Counted from the stretch's first letter, positions 55,021 to 64,000 are shown. The stretch: 64,000 nt of DNA from JACVRW01 sp963728155 (GCA_963728155.1 CAVSJF010000006.1:434001-498000); one strand, 5' to 3'. Notes: generated by a model from the sequence alone, not told the origin. A program made the numbers and translations.

Positions 55021-55374
55021 GTGAGCGAGGCCGATGACGCTGATATCACGCGCCGCACCCTGCTCGCAGCCGAGCGCACATGGCTCGCGTGGTGGCGCTC
55101 CGGCATCGCCGCGGCCACCGCGGCGGTGGCGGTCGGAGGCGTCGTGCCCGAGCTCGTGGAGGGAGGCCGCACGGCGTACGTCGTGCTCGGAGCGGGCTAT
55201 TCGGCCGTGGCGGCCGCGATCTTCGCTGGCGCGGCCCTTCGACGCCGCCGGGTGGCACGGGCGCTGGCGCGCGGCGAATACCCCGACGTGGGCGAGGGTT
55301 GGGCGCTAGCGCTGACGCTGGCCGGGCTCGCCCTCGCCCTCGGCACGCTCGTGGTGATCGTCGTGCAGAGCTAG
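55021..55374 (+). CDS. DUF202 (YidH-like) membrane protein
   Basis: 117 aa. LAAERTWLAWWRSGIAAATAAVAVGG is the usual DUF202 start (ERT.LAWxRT-like), with three hydrophobic helices. GTG 55021 has AGGAGG at 6 bases. Function unknown. Overlaps the DUF6159-like gene at its end by 4 bases (convergent). Confidence 0.85.
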   Translation: MSEADDADITRRTLLAAERTWLAWWRSGIAAATAAVAVGGVVPELVEGGRTAYVVLGAGYSAVAAAIFAGAALRRRRVARALARGEYPDVGEGWALALTLAGLALALGTLVVIVVQS

Positions 55375-56228
55375 GCCGTCGCGAGCCCGCGCCGCTTCGG
55401 CCTGAACGCCGACTCCATCTCCTCGCGCGTGTAGTCGGCTAGCACACGGTCCTCGGTGGCGAAGCGATAGAGGGCGACCTTGAAGATGGCCATCAACGCG
55501 GTCTGAACCACCGCGCCGATCACGAACACCGCGATGCCCAGAACGATGAGCACAGCGGCGAGCGGGGGCACCGACGAGCTGATGGCCACCCCCAGCGCGA
55601 AGAGAGCCGCGCCGGGAAGGAAGGCGAGCAGGAAGATCAGCCCGCCGATGGCGAAGCTGCCGGCCACGCCCTCTCCCCAGCGCTCGCGAACAACCGAGAG
55701 CGAGCGCTTGAGCGAACCGCCCGGACCCAACCCCTCCAGCGCGATCACCGGCACCACGAAGAAGGTGGCCACGCTCCAGGCCATGTTGGCGAGGCCGCCC
55801 ACCAGGGCCGCCACCAGCTGTCCGCCTCCCTCCCGCAGAAGCGACTGCACCACGCTGATAAGGCCACCCACCACCAGGGCGAGCAGCGACCAGCCGGCGA
55901 TCGGCCCGAAGCGAGCGCGCGCAGCCGTAAAGCCCTCGCTCGGGGTGGTGTCGCGGCCCTCGAGCGACCGGGCGGCGCAAGAGCTGAGCGCGACGTTGCA
56001 GAAGACCGACACCAGGATCACGAGATAGGCGCCCACCACCAGCACGGCGATCATCGCGGGCTCGCTGCCGGTGGAGTCGTAGAGCGCATATCCGCCCCCG
56101 CCGAACAGCACCGCCAGCACCAGGCCGCCCAGGCCGGCGACCACCGGGAAGACCATCAGCGAGCGATCGCGCTTGACCACGGCCCAGCTCTGCTTCGTCA
56201 GCTCCCAGCCGCGACGGATGCGACCCAT
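55371..56228 (-). CDS. Multi-pass membrane protein, DUF6159-like
   Basis: 285 aa, about six helices. Start MGRIRRGWELTKQSWAVVKRDRSLMVFPVVA is characteristic of a family of actinobacterial membrane proteins (DUF6159-type); also LEGRDTTPSEGFTAARARFGPIAGWSLLALVVG and WSVATFFVVPVIALEGLGPGGSLKRSLSVV. Function unknown. Intact. Confidence 0.75.
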   Translation of the reverse strand: MGRIRRGWELTKQSWAVVKRDRSLMVFPVVAGLGGLVLAVLFGGGGYALYDSTGSEPAMIAVLVVGAYLVILVSVFCNVALSSCAARSLEGRDTTPSEGFTAARARFGPIAGWSLLALVVGGLISVVQSLLREGGGQLVAALVGGLANMAWSVATFFVVPVIALEGLGPGGSLKRSLSVVRERWGEGVAGSFAIGGLIFLLAFLPGAALFALGVAISSSVPPLAAVLIVLGIAVFVIGAVVQTALMAIFKVALYRFATEDRVLADYTREEMESAFRPKRRGLATA

Positions 56229-56317
56229 AGAGGCCGACCTTACGGCGCGCGGCTGACGGAAGGCAAGCGGGAACGCGCCGGATCGGGGTTCACCACGCAG
56301 CCAGATAATGTGCGCGC

Positions 56318-58457
56318 ATGGCTGCACCGTCGCGGGCTCTGAGTCGGGGCCGAGGACGGCGTCACGCCGGAATCGCCCTGGTGGCGCTGACGGCGCTGCT
56401 GCTCGCCGCAGCCGGCATTTCCTTCTACGCACGGTCGGCGCTGGTCGACGAACGGGAGTTCAGCGCCCGCGCCGCGTCCGCCCTCGACGACCCCGATGTG
56501 CGAGCGGTGCTGGCGGACCGCGTGGCGGGCCGCCTCACGCGGGGCGTCCTTCCCGACGCCCAGGCCCTGCGACCGCTCCTGGTCAGGGCGCTGGCCGCCG
56601 CGGCGGACACCGGCCTATTCCGGAGGATCTTCACCGAGGCGGTGCGCGACCGCCACCGGGCGCTCATCGACGGCGAGACCACCTTCAGCTTCCAGCTGCC
56701 AGTCGGGGAGGGCCTGTTGTTCGAGGGGCTCAGCCGGGTGGCGCCCCGGGCCGCCGCGGCGATCCCGCCCGACCTCCGCGTGCCGGTCCTCCGGCTCGAC
56801 CCGCGCAACTTCGAGCTGAGCGCCGCCCGGGCCCTCGCCGGCTACGCGGGGTGGCGCTGGCCGCTGCTTATCGCGGCCCTGCTTTCCGCTGCCGGATGCG
56901 CCCTGCTGGCGGGCGGCGTGCGCAGCGCCCTCGTGCACCTGGGGGTGGCCGCGGCGGGCGCGGGCCTGATCGTCGCGGGCGTCGTCGCGGGGCTCGGCGA
57001 GTACGTCGTGGCCCAGGCCGCCCAGGCGGCGGATCTCACCGAGAGCACCGAACGTGAAGCGGTCCGCGCGCTGTGGAGGGCCCTCTTCTCGGATCTGCTC
57101 ACCGCCGCGCCTGGTGGCGACCCTGGGCGGAGCGGTGATCGCGGCGCTGGCGTCGAAGGGGCTTCCCGATTTCGACCTCTCGGCGGGGTGGGAGCGGGTG
57201 CGCCGGGCGGCCGGCGCGGCCGGGCCTCGGCGCGATCTGCCCGCGCGGCGATCCTGATCGCCGTCGGCGCGGCCATCATCTTCGAGCCCGCGCTCCTGGG
57301 ACGCATCGTGGTCCTGGCCGCCGGCCTGCTCATCGTCGCGATCGGCGTCGCCCAGCTCGCCGGGCTCGCGCCCGCGAACCGCGCCGCGCCGACCGGTGAG
57401 TCCGGCGGCGATGTCGGGCTCCTGCTGCTGGCCGGTGCTGTCGTCGCGGTGCTGGCGGCCACGGCGCTGGCGCTGGTGGTGGTGCTGCCCGTCGCCGCGG
57501 GCGGCTCCGGCCGAGAGCGCCGAGCGCGCGGGAGCTTGCAACGGCTCGCGGGCGCTCTGCGAACGGCGTCTCGACGAGGTCGTCTTCCCCGCCACCCACA
57601 ACTCGTACGCCGCGTCGGAGGAGCCCGGCTGGTACTTCACCAAGCCAGCGCTACGGGATCGAGCGCCAGCTGCGCGACGGAATCCGCGCCTTCCTGATCG
57701 ACGTCCACTACGGGGTCCGCGACGAGGGCAACGGGCGCATCCGCACCGACCTCGCCTACGAGGGCTCCTCGCGCAACAAGGTCGTGCAGGAGCTGAGCCC
57801 GCGCGCTGTTCGCACCGCGGAGCGCCTGGCCGGCCGCCTGGGGGCGGGCGAGGTCGAGGGTCCCCGGCGCCTCTATCTGTGCCACACGCTGTGTGAGCTG
57901 GGCGCCGAGCCGCTCGACGAGCAGCTGGCGATCTTCCAGCGATTTCTCGAGGCCAACCCGGGCGAGGTCATCATCCTCTTCGTCGAGCCGTACGTGGCGG
58001 TCGAGGACATCGAGAGCGCCCTCGACGAGGCCGGGCTGCTGGAGCAGGCGGCGCAGATCTCACGCGACGACCCCCTCCCCACGCTCGCGCGAGCTCATCG
58101 ACGCCGACACTCGCCTGGTGGTGCTGGCGGAGAAGGACGGTGGCGCCCGGCCGTGGTATCTGGACGGCTTCTCCTTCGTGCAGGACACCCCGCTGGGCGC
58201 GACCACACCGAGCGAGCTGCGCTGCCGGCGCAACCGCGGCCAGGCGGACAGCCCCCTCTTCCTGGTCAACCACTGGATCCCGCCGTTCCCGCCCTCGGTG
58301 TCTCGCAACGACGAGATCGCGGGCCGGGCACTTCAACGGCGGCTGAAGCCGCTGCCAGGGCGTGCGCGGGCAGCTGCCCAACCTGGTGGCGGTCGACTTC
58401 CACGAGCGATCGGGCGTGGTGGAGGCCGCGCGGCGGCTCAACGCGCGGAAGCGCTGA
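56318..58457 (+). CDS. Membrane protein with C-terminal PI-PLC X-like catalytic domain (frameshifted)
   Basis: About 710 aa restored. N-terminal helix (GIALVALTALLLAAAGISFYA), an outside segment, then a multi-helix region (WPLLIAALLSAAGCALLAGG ... AAIIFEPALLGRIVVLAAGLLIVAIGVAQL ... LLLAGAVVAVLAATALALVVVLPVA). The end domain, restored over several indels, reads CERRLDEVVFPATHNSYAASEEPGW (the PATHNSY catalytic His of PI-PLC-X), GIRAFLIDVHYGVRD, YLCHTLCELGAEPL, EVIILFVEPYVAVEDI and DSPLFLVNHWIPPFPP. It should face outside and cleave a phosphodiester lipid or glycerophosphodiester. At least five frame changes, between 57110 and 58345. Confidence 0.75.
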
Positions 58458-58474
58458 CGCCGTGCGTGCGGGGC

Positions 58475-58892
58475 TCAGGACCCTCCTGAGCGAGCCTTGT
58501 CGCTCGCCCGGTCGCTGTGCTTGCGGAGGGCCGTGACCAGCTCCTCCTTGCTCATGTTGGATCGGCCCTCGATCCCCGCCTCGCGGGCGTCGTCGTAGAG
58601 CTCCTTCTTGGGTTTGTTGGCGTTGATGCCGCCGGCCGTCGGGCCGCCCCGGCGGGCCGCCGCGCCGGTCTTCGTCGGCCTGACTGTCCGACGCGCCCTT
58701 CTCGTCCTTGAGCTCCCAGTGGTCGCCCTTCTTCTCCGCCACGTGCTTGACGGAGTCCCACGCCGTCCTGTGCGCGCGCTCCTCGCTGTCGTACTGCTCA
58801 TGCGCGCTGTCCAGCGTCTTGGCGTAGGTGTCCTGCACCTTCTTGGGCGAGCGCTTGAGCGTGCCCGGCAGATCTTCCTTCTTGGTGGGCAT
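58475..58892 (-). CDS. ChaB family protein with Rho-N/SAP-like tail (frameshifted)
   Basis: About 138 aa. MPTKKEDLPGTLKRSPKKVQDTYAKTLDSAHEQYDSEERAHRTAWDSVKHVAEK is a ChaB domain. After an indel near 58670 a tail follows: INANKPKKELYDDAREAGIEGRSNMSKEELVTALRKHSDRAS, like the Rho N-terminal/SAP helical motif that binds nucleic acid. The combination is common in actinobacterial stress proteins; its exact job is unknown. Ends at 58475. Confidence 0.85.
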
Positions 58893-58898
58893 GGTTCG

Positions 58899-59783
58899 TT
58901 AGGTGTCCCTCCCCGGGCGTACCTCTGTCGTCGGTTCGAGCCGAGGAGCCTTTCGCTCGCGCCTCGGGAAGCGCAGGCTGCTGGGCGACGGGCTCGGTCG
59001 CCGCGCGGTCGCCGGCGCCCGAGTCCAGCAGCGGACGCAACATGTCGATCGGCAGCGGGAAGACGATCGTCGAGCCCGGGTTGGCGCTGATCTCCGTGAG
59101 CGCCTGCAGGTAGCGCAGCTGCAGCGTGACCGGGTTGGGCTCGATGACCTCGGCCGCTTCGCCAACTTGGCCGCGGCCTGGTACTCGCCCTCGGAGTTGA
59201 TGACCTTGGCTCGCCGGGTGCGCTCGGCCTCAGCCTGGCGGGCGATCGCGCTCTGCATGCGATCGGGGATCTCGACGTCCTTGATCTCGACCACCGAGAC
59301 CTTGATGCCCCATGGCTCGGTGTGCTCGTCGATGATCTGCTGCAGGCTCTCGTTGAGGCTTTCGCGCTCGGAAAGCAGCGTGTCGAGCTCGGCCTTACCC
59401 AGGACCGAGCGCAGGGTGGTCTGAGCGATCTGCAGCGTCGCGTTCACGTGGTCCTCGACCTCGACCACCGACCTCGTGGGGTCGATCACGCGGAAGTAGA
59501 CGACCGCGGCCACCTTGACCGGCACGTTGTCGCGAGTGATCACTTCCTGGTGAGGGATGCGCAGCGTCACGGTCCGCAGGCTCACCCGCACCAGGCGATC
59601 GACGGCGGGGATCAGCAGGGTCAGTCCCGGCCCCTTCTGGTTGATCAGGCGGCCCAGGCGGAACACGACGCCGCGTTCGTACTCGCGCAGCACCCGCACC
59701 GAGGCTCCCGCGAGAACCGCCAACGTGGCGACGATCACTACGAGGACGGCCAGCACCACGGTGATCACCAAGGTTCCTCCCAT
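58899..59783 (-). CDS. Slipin/stomatin-like SPFH-band 7 protein
   Basis: About 295 aa. One N-terminal helix (LVITVVLAVLVVIVATLAVLAGA), then SPFH: REYERGVVFRLGRLINQKGPGLTLLIPAVDRLVRVSLRTVTL, QEVITRDNVPVKVAAVVYFRVIDP and the QAEAERTRRAKVINSEGEYQAAAKLA helix. After an indel near 59155 it continues AAEVIEPNPVTLQLRYLQALTEISANPGSTIVFPLPIDML. The final residues are frame-ambiguous. Overlaps its NfeD partner gene by 19 bases; such pairs organise membrane microdomains. Confidence 0.9.
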   Translation of the reverse strand: MGGTLVITVVLAVLVVIVATLAVLAGASVRVLREYERGVVFRLGRLINQKGPGLTLLIPAVDRLVRVSLRTVTLRIPHQEVITRDNVPVKVAAVVYFRVIDPTRSVVEVEDHVNATLQIAQTTLRSVLGKAELDTLLSERESLNESLQQIIDEHTEPWGIKVSVVEIKDVEIPDRMQSAIARQAEAERTRRAKVINSEGEYQAAAKLAKRPRSSSPTRSRCSCATCRRSRRSAPTRARRSSSRCRSTCCVRCWTRAPATARRPSPSPSSLRFPRRERKAPRLEPTTEVRPGRDT

Positions 59784-60232
59784 TCCTCAGCCCGCCGAAC
59801 CGCGAGCGTCAGACCGCTCACCTGATCCACCACCACGGAGTCGCCCGCTCCCAGCTCGGCGTCCTCGTCGACTGGGCTTCGGCGGGCGCGCCATAGCGCG
59901 CCATCGAGGAACACCTGGCCGCTCGCGCCGGCCCAGCTGCGCACCACGCCCGTGCGCCCACTCAGCGCCTCGCGCCCCGAGACGGCCCGCAGCCGGCGGG
60001 TGGCGAGCCCCTTGCGAGTGGCGATCCCCAGCCACAACCCGGTGACCACGAGCGCCGCGATCACTCCGGCGAGCACCACGCCCAGCGCGGCGCCCGCGCC
60101 CGAGATGGCCAGCGCGGCACCCGCGACGAGAAAGGCTCCGCCGGCGGCTCCCAGGAAGCCGGCGGGAAGGTGTGCCTCGGCCACCAGCAGGGCGGCTCCG
60201 ATCAGCACGAGCACGACGCCTATCTCGACCAT
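59765..60232 (-). CDS. NfeD-like membrane protein
   Basis: 155 aa: three to four helices (MVEIGVVLVLIGAALLVAEAHLP, GFLGAAGGAFLVAGAALAISG, ALGVVLAGVIAALVVTGLWLG) and a C-terminal OB-fold (LSGRTGVVRSWAGASGQVFLDGALWRARR...LGAGDSVVVDQVSGLTLAV). The short NfeD form, partner of the downstream slipin. ATG 60230-60232. Confidence 0.9.
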   Translation of the reverse strand: MVEIGVVLVLIGAALLVAEAHLPAGFLGAAGGAFLVAGAALAISGAGAALGVVLAGVIAALVVTGLWLGIATRKGLATRRLRAVSGREALSGRTGVVRSWAGASGQVFLDGALWRARRSPVDEDAELGAGDSVVVDQVSGLTLAVRRAEEWEEPW

Positions 60233-60361
60233 TTCTTTCGTACCTGATGTTAGACCGCGGCGTTCGCGGCCTAGAGGCGCCCAGGGACAAGGCCACTCCG
60301 TTTCCACGCCCGGAGGGTGGGTAGCGCTCCAGGACACCCTAGGCATCAAGGAGGTATGACC

Positions 60362-60897
60362 ATGCCCGAAACGGTCGACAAGACCAACGGACAAGCGCAG
60401 GAGAAGGCCCAAGAAGTGGCCTCCCAGGCGCAGGACAAGGCACGCGAGGCGGCCGGGCAGGCGCGCAACACCGTTCGCGACCAGGTCGACCAGCGCTCGA
60501 CTCAGGTCGGCGAGCAGGTCAATTCGAACGCGAGCGACGTGCGGTCGGTGGCGGAAGAGCTGCGCAAGCAGGGCAAGGACACGCCGGCTCGCTACGCCGA
60601 GCAGGCGGCCGACCGCGCCGAGCGGATCGGCGGATGGCTCGAGCGAAGCGACGGCGACCAGATCCTTCGCGACGTCGAGGACTTCGGACGGCGCAACCCC
60701 TGGGCCGTGGTCGGCCGGCGGCCTCGCTCTCGGCTTCGCGGCCTCGCGGCTGCTGAAGGCGTCGAGCACCCAGCGCTACCAGTCGTCGCAGGGCGACTTC
60801 GCCAACCGCCGCGGAGCCCACGACCGCGCCGGAGCCCCCCGGTTTCACCACCGAGACCATCGACACGCGCCCCGCTCAGCTCGAGCCCAGCGTTTAG
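60362..60897 (+). CDS. CsbD/YtxH-like amphipathic stress protein (frameshifted)
   Basis: About 178 aa. Ala/Gln/Glu/Lys-rich helical N-terminus (KTNGQAQEKAQEVASQAQDKAREAAGQARNTVRDQVDQRS), a hydrophobic stretch (NPWAVV then, after an indel near 60718, GLALGFAASRLLKAS) and a Pro/Thr-rich tail (EPPGFTTETIDTRPAQLEPSV). ATG 60362 has AAGGAGG at 7 bases and is better than ATG 60356. First gene of a three-gene set with holin-X and DUF3618 proteins, thought to modulate the envelope under stress. Confidence 0.75.
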
Positions 60898-60899
60898 CC

Positions 60900-61321
60900 A
60901 TGACCACGCAAGACCAACAGGAGATGCGCGAGCAGTCGACCGGCGACCTGCTCAAGCAGCTCTCAGACCACACGACCACGCTGGTCAAGCAGGAGATCGA
61001 CCTGGCCAAGGCCGAGCTGAGCGAGAAGGGCAAGAAGGCTGGTGCCGGCGCCGGGATGTTCGGCGGTGCCGGGCTGTTCGCGGTCTTCGCCTTCGCGGCG
61101 GTGACCACCTGCCTCATCGCCGCGCTGGAGTCGCCGCTGCTCGCTGTGGCTCGCGGCGCTCGATCGTGGCCGTGGTCTACGCCGTCATCGCGGGCGTGCT
61201 CGCTCTCCAGGGACGAAACAAGGTCCGGGAGGCGGTTCCGCCCATACCCGAGCAAACAACCGAAAGTGTGAAGGAGGACCTGCAATGGGCCAAGACCCGA
61301 GCGAAATCAGGCAGGACATAG
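60900..61321 (+). CDS. Phage-holin/holin-X family membrane protein (frameshifted)
   Basis: About 140 aa: MTTQDQQEMREQSTGDLLKQLSDHTTTLVKQEIDLAKAELSEKGKKAGAGAGMFGGAG is the actinobacterial holin-X (Phage_holin_3_6) N-terminus, followed by two helices (LFAVFAFAAVTTCLIAAL; after an indel near 61150 VAVVYAVIAGVLALQGRNKV) and a tail ending WAKTRAKSGRT at 61321. It overlaps the DUF3618 gene by 37 bases. Despite the name, these are chromosomal envelope proteins. Confidence 0.85.
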
Positions 61322-61800
61322 AACAGACGCGCGAGCGCATGGGCGACACGGTCGAGGCGCTCGGCCACAAGACCGACGTGACCGGACGGGCCAAGGAGGC
61401 CGTGTCGAGCCGTGTGGACACCGTCAAGTCGAAGGTCACCGGCGCTACGCCGGACTCCGGCGAGGTCAAGGACGGAGCTAAGCGCGCCGCGGGCGTGGCG
61501 CAGGAGAACCCGCTCGGCCTGGCCATCGGGGCCGCCGCCATCGGCTTCATCGGCGGAATGCTCATTCCCTCGACCCGGGTCGAGGACGAGAAGATCGGGC
61601 CCATGGCCGATCAGGTCAAGGACAAGGTCAAGGAGACCGGCCAGGAGGCGATGGAGCGGGGCAAGGACGTCGCCCAGCAGGCTGCCCAGTCGGCCAAGGA
61701 CACCGCTCAGGAGGCGGGGCGCGAACACGCCGACGGGCTCAAGGACACCGCCCAGCAGAAGGCGCAGGAGACCCGCGAGGAGACGGGCTCAACCGTTTAG
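61285..61800 (+). CDS. DUF3618 protein
   Basis: 171 aa: SEIRQDIEQTRERMGDTVEALGHKTDVTGRAKEAV is the DUF3618 signature; a helix near 100 (PLGLAIGAAAIGFIGGMLIPS) and a long LEA-like amphipathic tail (KDKVKETGQEAMERGKDVAQQAAQSAKDTAQEAG). AAGGAGGACC precedes ATG 61285. Intact. Works with the holin-X partner, probably in membrane or stress adaptation. Confidence 0.9.
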   Translation: MGQDPSEIRQDIEQTRERMGDTVEALGHKTDVTGRAKEAVSSRVDTVKSKVTGATPDSGEVKDGAKRAAGVAQENPLGLAIGAAAIGFIGGMLIPSTRVEDEKIGPMADQVKDKVKETGQEAMERGKDVAQQAAQSAKDTAQEAGREHADGLKDTAQQKAQETREETGSTV

Positions 61801-62105
61801 GAGGGCCTCTGTCCCCGGACGCCGGCAGCGACCGGCGTCCGGGCGGCCCGCCGTCGCTTGACCTGAAGCGCCCCCATCTCTCTGGTGGTGAGCGAGCGGG
61901 CGCCGCACGCGACCGCCTGCGGCCGTATCTCCTCGGGCAGGTCGTAGTGGTCGTGCCATGGCCGTCCCGGCTTCGACTGAAACCACTGCCGGAGCAGGCC
62001 CAGCCGGGCGGCGAACGCGTGTAGCTCCGGGGTGGTGTCGGCCACCAGGTGGCACCACTGCCGCCCGTGGGCCTCCCAGAGCGGCTCGTCGACATAGACG
62101 GCCAC
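61797..62105 (-). CDS. DUF4031 protein
   Basis: 102 aa from GTG 62103-62105: MAVYVDEPLWEAHGRQWCHLVADTTPELHAFAARLGLLRQWFQSKPGRPWHDHYDLPEEIRPQAVACGARSLTTREMG matches the DUF4031 pattern. The last 15 residues come from a hairpin and differ from the conserved part, so the true stop may be elsewhere. Overlaps the DUF3618 stop at 4 bases. Function unknown. Confidence 0.85.
   Translation of the reverse strand: MAVYVDEPLWEAHGRQWCHLVADTTPELHAFAARLGLLRQWFQSKPGRPWHDHYDLPEEIRPQAVACGARSLTTREMGALQVKRRRAARTPVAAGVRGQRPS
61814..61843. terminator. Bidirectional hairpin between convergent genes
   Basis: CCCGGACGCCGG and CCGGCGTCCGGG pair perfectly (12 bp) around CAGCGA, 13 bases after the DUF3618 stop. It could end both the DUF3618 operon (plus) and the DUF4031 transcript (minus), whose 3' coding end it overlaps. 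Confidence 0.7.
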
Positions 62106-62158
62106 GACACCACAGTACCGCCCGACATCCCGCGGGCCCAGCCGTTCGTATCACTCGA

Positions 62159-62612
62159 GTGGAGCACACCCTCATTCGCGAACAGGTCCTGCCCGGGAGC
62201 CCGGAGGAGGTGTTCGAGTTCTACGCCGACGCGGGCAACCTCGAGCGGATCACGCCCGCGTGGCTCGGGTTTCGGATCGTCACGCCACAGCCCATCGAGA
62301 TGAGGGCCGGGTGCGCAGATCGAGTACCGGCTCAAGCTGCACGGCGTGCCGGTGAACTGGCTCACCCGGATCGAGACCTGGGAGCCCGGTGTGCGCTTCG
62401 TGGACGTCCAGTTGAAGGGCCCGTACCGGCTGTGGCACCACACGCACACCTTCGAGCCCGATGACGCGGGCACGCGAGTGCGCGACGAGGTGCGCTACGC
62501 CCTTCCGCTGGGCCCTCTGGGCGAGCTCGCCCACCGGCTGATCGTGCGCCGCGACCTGGAGCGCATCTTCGACTTCCGCCACGCTTCAGTAAGTAAAGTA
62601 ATGAGGAGGTGA
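62159..62612 (+). CDS. SRPBCC family protein (frameshifted)
   Basis: About 150 aa, GTG 62159: VEHTLIREQVLPGSPEEVFEFYADAGNLERITPAWLGFRIVTP then, after an indel near 62308, QIEYRLKLHGVPVNWLTRIETWEPGVRFVDVQLKGPYRLWHHTHTFEPDDAGTRVRDEVRYALPLGPLG. This is the cyclase/dehydrase-like subgroup (YfcH/YndB-type pocket). It overlaps the ABC exporter GTG by 4 bases. Confidence 0.85.
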
Positions 62613-64000
62613 AGACCTTCTGGAGACTGCTCGGCTTTTTGCGCCCCTACCGGGTCGGTGTCGGCATCTCGTTCTTCCTGGCCGCCACCGCGATGGGCGC
62701 CGGCGTACTGATTCCGCTGCTCGTCGGCCGCACCGTCGACGAGATCCGCAACGGCGGCACGAACCTGTGGCCGCTGGCCATCGCCGTCATGGCCGCCGGC
62801 CTGCTGCGCCTGGTCTTCTCCGTCGCTCGGCGCCTGGTGGCGGGCCAGGTGTCGCTCGGGGTCGAGTACGACCTGCGCAACCGCATGTACCGCCACCTCC
62901 ACTCGCTCGAGCTCGGTTTCTTCGACTCGCAGCAGACCGGACAGCTGATGTCGCGCGCGACCGTCGACCTCCAGGCGGTGCGGTTCTTCCTCGGGTACGG
63001 GCTGATCTTCATCCTCCAGGCGGCGATCACGATCGTGATCGCCTCGGCCGTGATGATCTGGGTGGACCCGGTGCTGGCGGCGGTTGCGCTCGCGCCGATG
63101 CCCTTCGTCGTCTGGCTGGCCTTTCGCTACGGGCGCCGCAACCGCCCGGCCTCGATGGAGGTGCAGCAGCGAATCGCCGAGCTGACCGCCGAGGCCGAGG
63201 AGAACATCGGCGGCGTGCGCGTGGTCAAGGCCTTCGCGCAGGAGGCGCGCCAGCTGCACCGCTTCCGTCACACCGTGCGCCGGGTGTTCGACCAGTCGAT
63301 GGTGTCCACGCGCCTGCGCGCCTTCTACACCCCCTTCATCGCCTTCTTGCCCCAACTCGGGCTGGCGGCCCTGCTGCTCGTGGGCGGGCACCAGGCCATC
63401 AACGGAGATCTCTCGATCGGCGATTTCGTGGCCTTCTACGGCTACGTGCTGATGCTCACCTCGCCAGTGCGCATGCTGGGCATCGCGCTGGGGATGGCTC
63501 AGCGCGCGGTGGCGAGCGGGCAGCGCGTGTTCGAGCTGCTCGACCGTGAGCCGCGGCTCACCTCGGCTCCGGATGCGCCACCGCTGCCCTCCGGCGGGGG
63601 CCGTGTCGAGCTTCGCGACGTGGCCTTCGGTTACGAGGATGCCGGCCTGGTCCTGTCGGACATCGACCTGACCGTCGAGGCCGGCCGCACGGTCGCCCTG
63701 GTCGGCCCGACCGGCTCGGGAAAGACCACCTTGATGATGCTCATCCCGCGTCTCTACGACGTGACCCACGGTGCCGTGCTGGTGGACGGCGTCGACGTGC
63801 GCGACGTGGACGTAGCCTCGCTGCGCCGCGAGGTGGCGGTGGTGTCGGACGATGCCTTCCTCTTCTCCGCGAGCCTGCGCGACAACATCGCCTACGCGCG
63901 ACCGGAGGCGGGCGACGACGAGGTGGACGCCGCGGCCGGGCGCGCCGGCCTCACCGAGCTCATCGAGGATCTCCCCGAGGGCCTCGACACGCTGGTGGGC
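62609..64000 (+). CDS. ABC exporter, fused permease-ATPase (3' end beyond window)
   Basis: MsbA/MdlB-type half-transporter, 464 aa visible. Six-helix membrane domain from KTFWRLLGFLRPYRVGVGISFFLAA; coupling region SRATVDLQAVRFFLGYG; ATPase from about 330: Walker A LVGPTGSGKTTLM. The Q-loop area reads VAVVSDDAFLFSASLRDNIAYARP, with Asp where Gln is usual, a variant I associate with some actinobacterial exporters. Signature and Walker B lie past base 64000. A second half-transporter gene often follows such a gene (inference). Confidence 0.92.
   Translation, partial: MKTFWRLLGFLRPYRVGVGISFFLAATAMGAGVLIPLLVGRTVDEIRNGGTNLWPLAIAVMAAGLLRLVFSVARRLVAGQVSLGVEYDLRNRMYRHLHSLELGFFDSQQTGQLMSRATVDLQAVRFFLGYGLIFILQAAITIVIASAVMIWVDPVLAAVALAPMPFVVWLAFRYGRRNRPASMEVQQRIAELTAEAEENIGGVRVVKAFAQEARQLHRFRHTVRRVFDQSMVSTRLRAFYTPFIAFLPQLGLAALLLVGGHQAINGDLSIGDFVAFYGYVLMLTSPVRMLGIALGMAQRAVASGQRVFELLDREPRLTSAPDAPPLPSGGGRVELRDVAFGYEDAGLVLSDIDLTVEAGRTVALVGPTGSGKTTLMMLIPRLYDVTHGAVLVDGVDVRDVDVASLRREVAVVSDDAFLFSASLRDNIAYARPEAGDDEVDAAAGRAGLTELIEDLPEGLDTLVG

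Noticed and set aside
60900..61321. Phage holin and hence a prophage
   Set aside because: Holin-X proteins paired with DUF3618 are chromosomal envelope genes; no phage structural or lysis genes are near.

Overview
The window is very GC-rich DNA with tightly packed genes, many GTG starts and 4-base ATGA/GTGA overlaps. The gene content (SigB/SigF-type sigma with an RsbW-like partner, BTAD/SARP regulators, DUF3618/holin-X stress cluster, ice-binding adhesin, L,D-transpeptidase, copper amine oxidase) suggests a soil actinobacterium. Thermoleophilia/Solirubrobacterales is my best guess; this is an inference from gene style, not a placement. There is one tRNA, and I saw no rRNA, CRISPR array, prophage or classical insertion sequence.

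Layout. 1-2.7 kb: end of a peptide ABC uptake operon (minus). 2.8-5.4 kb: overlapping operon of a NifU-MnmA fusion, a degenerate RsbW-like protein and a SigB/F-type sigma factor. 5.47-6.4 kb: an AbiEi-like/DUF559 gene whose two ends lie inside two related 35-bp palindromes. 6.7-14.4 kb: a LacI-controlled catabolic cluster (Gfo/Idh/MocA oxidoreductase, DUF993, sugar-phosphate isomerase-like, LacI, aldehyde dehydrogenase, GMC oxidoreductase, small subunit), with one operator-like palindrome repeated at both promoters. 14.4-15.5 kb: a PAS-GGDEF cyclase between direct repeats. 15.5-20.2 kb: small membrane proteins, aspS, hisS, an MBL hydrolase and a membrane protein. 20.2-27.5 kb: a divergent amine-catabolism island (ATP-grasp versus copper amine oxidase, M20 hydrolase, C45 acyltransferase/hydrolase, aminobutyraldehyde dehydrogenase). 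27.5-40.8 kb: a signalling and secretion region (SARP-propeller-peptide-binding receptor, vanadium haloperoxidase, multicopper oxidase, UBP zinc finger, FtcD, ligand-binding lipoprotein, Ser/Thr kinase-propeller, BTAD-USP fusion). 40.8-49 kb: GH15 glucoamylase, tRNA-Met, methyltransferase, PLP decarboxylase, GNAT, amino-acid permease and small secreted or membrane proteins. 49-54.9 kb: ice-binding protein with L,D-transpeptidase, LuxR regulator, matrixin-like protease, glycosyltransferase, SRPBCC, two gene relics and pterin dehydratase. 55-64 kb: envelope and stress proteins (DUF202, DUF6159-like, PLC-X membrane fusion, ChaB, slipin+NfeD, holin-X/DUF3618 cluster, DUF4031, SRPBCC) and the start of an ABC exporter.

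Data quality matters here. More than 30 single-base frameshifts interrupt otherwise well conserved genes, including the normally essential aspS and hisS, and the protein continues in another frame each time. I therefore read most of them as sequencing or assembly indels and annotate the full restored span of each gene. Only the short relics at about 52.4-52.6 kb and 54.4-54.6 kb look like true gene debris.
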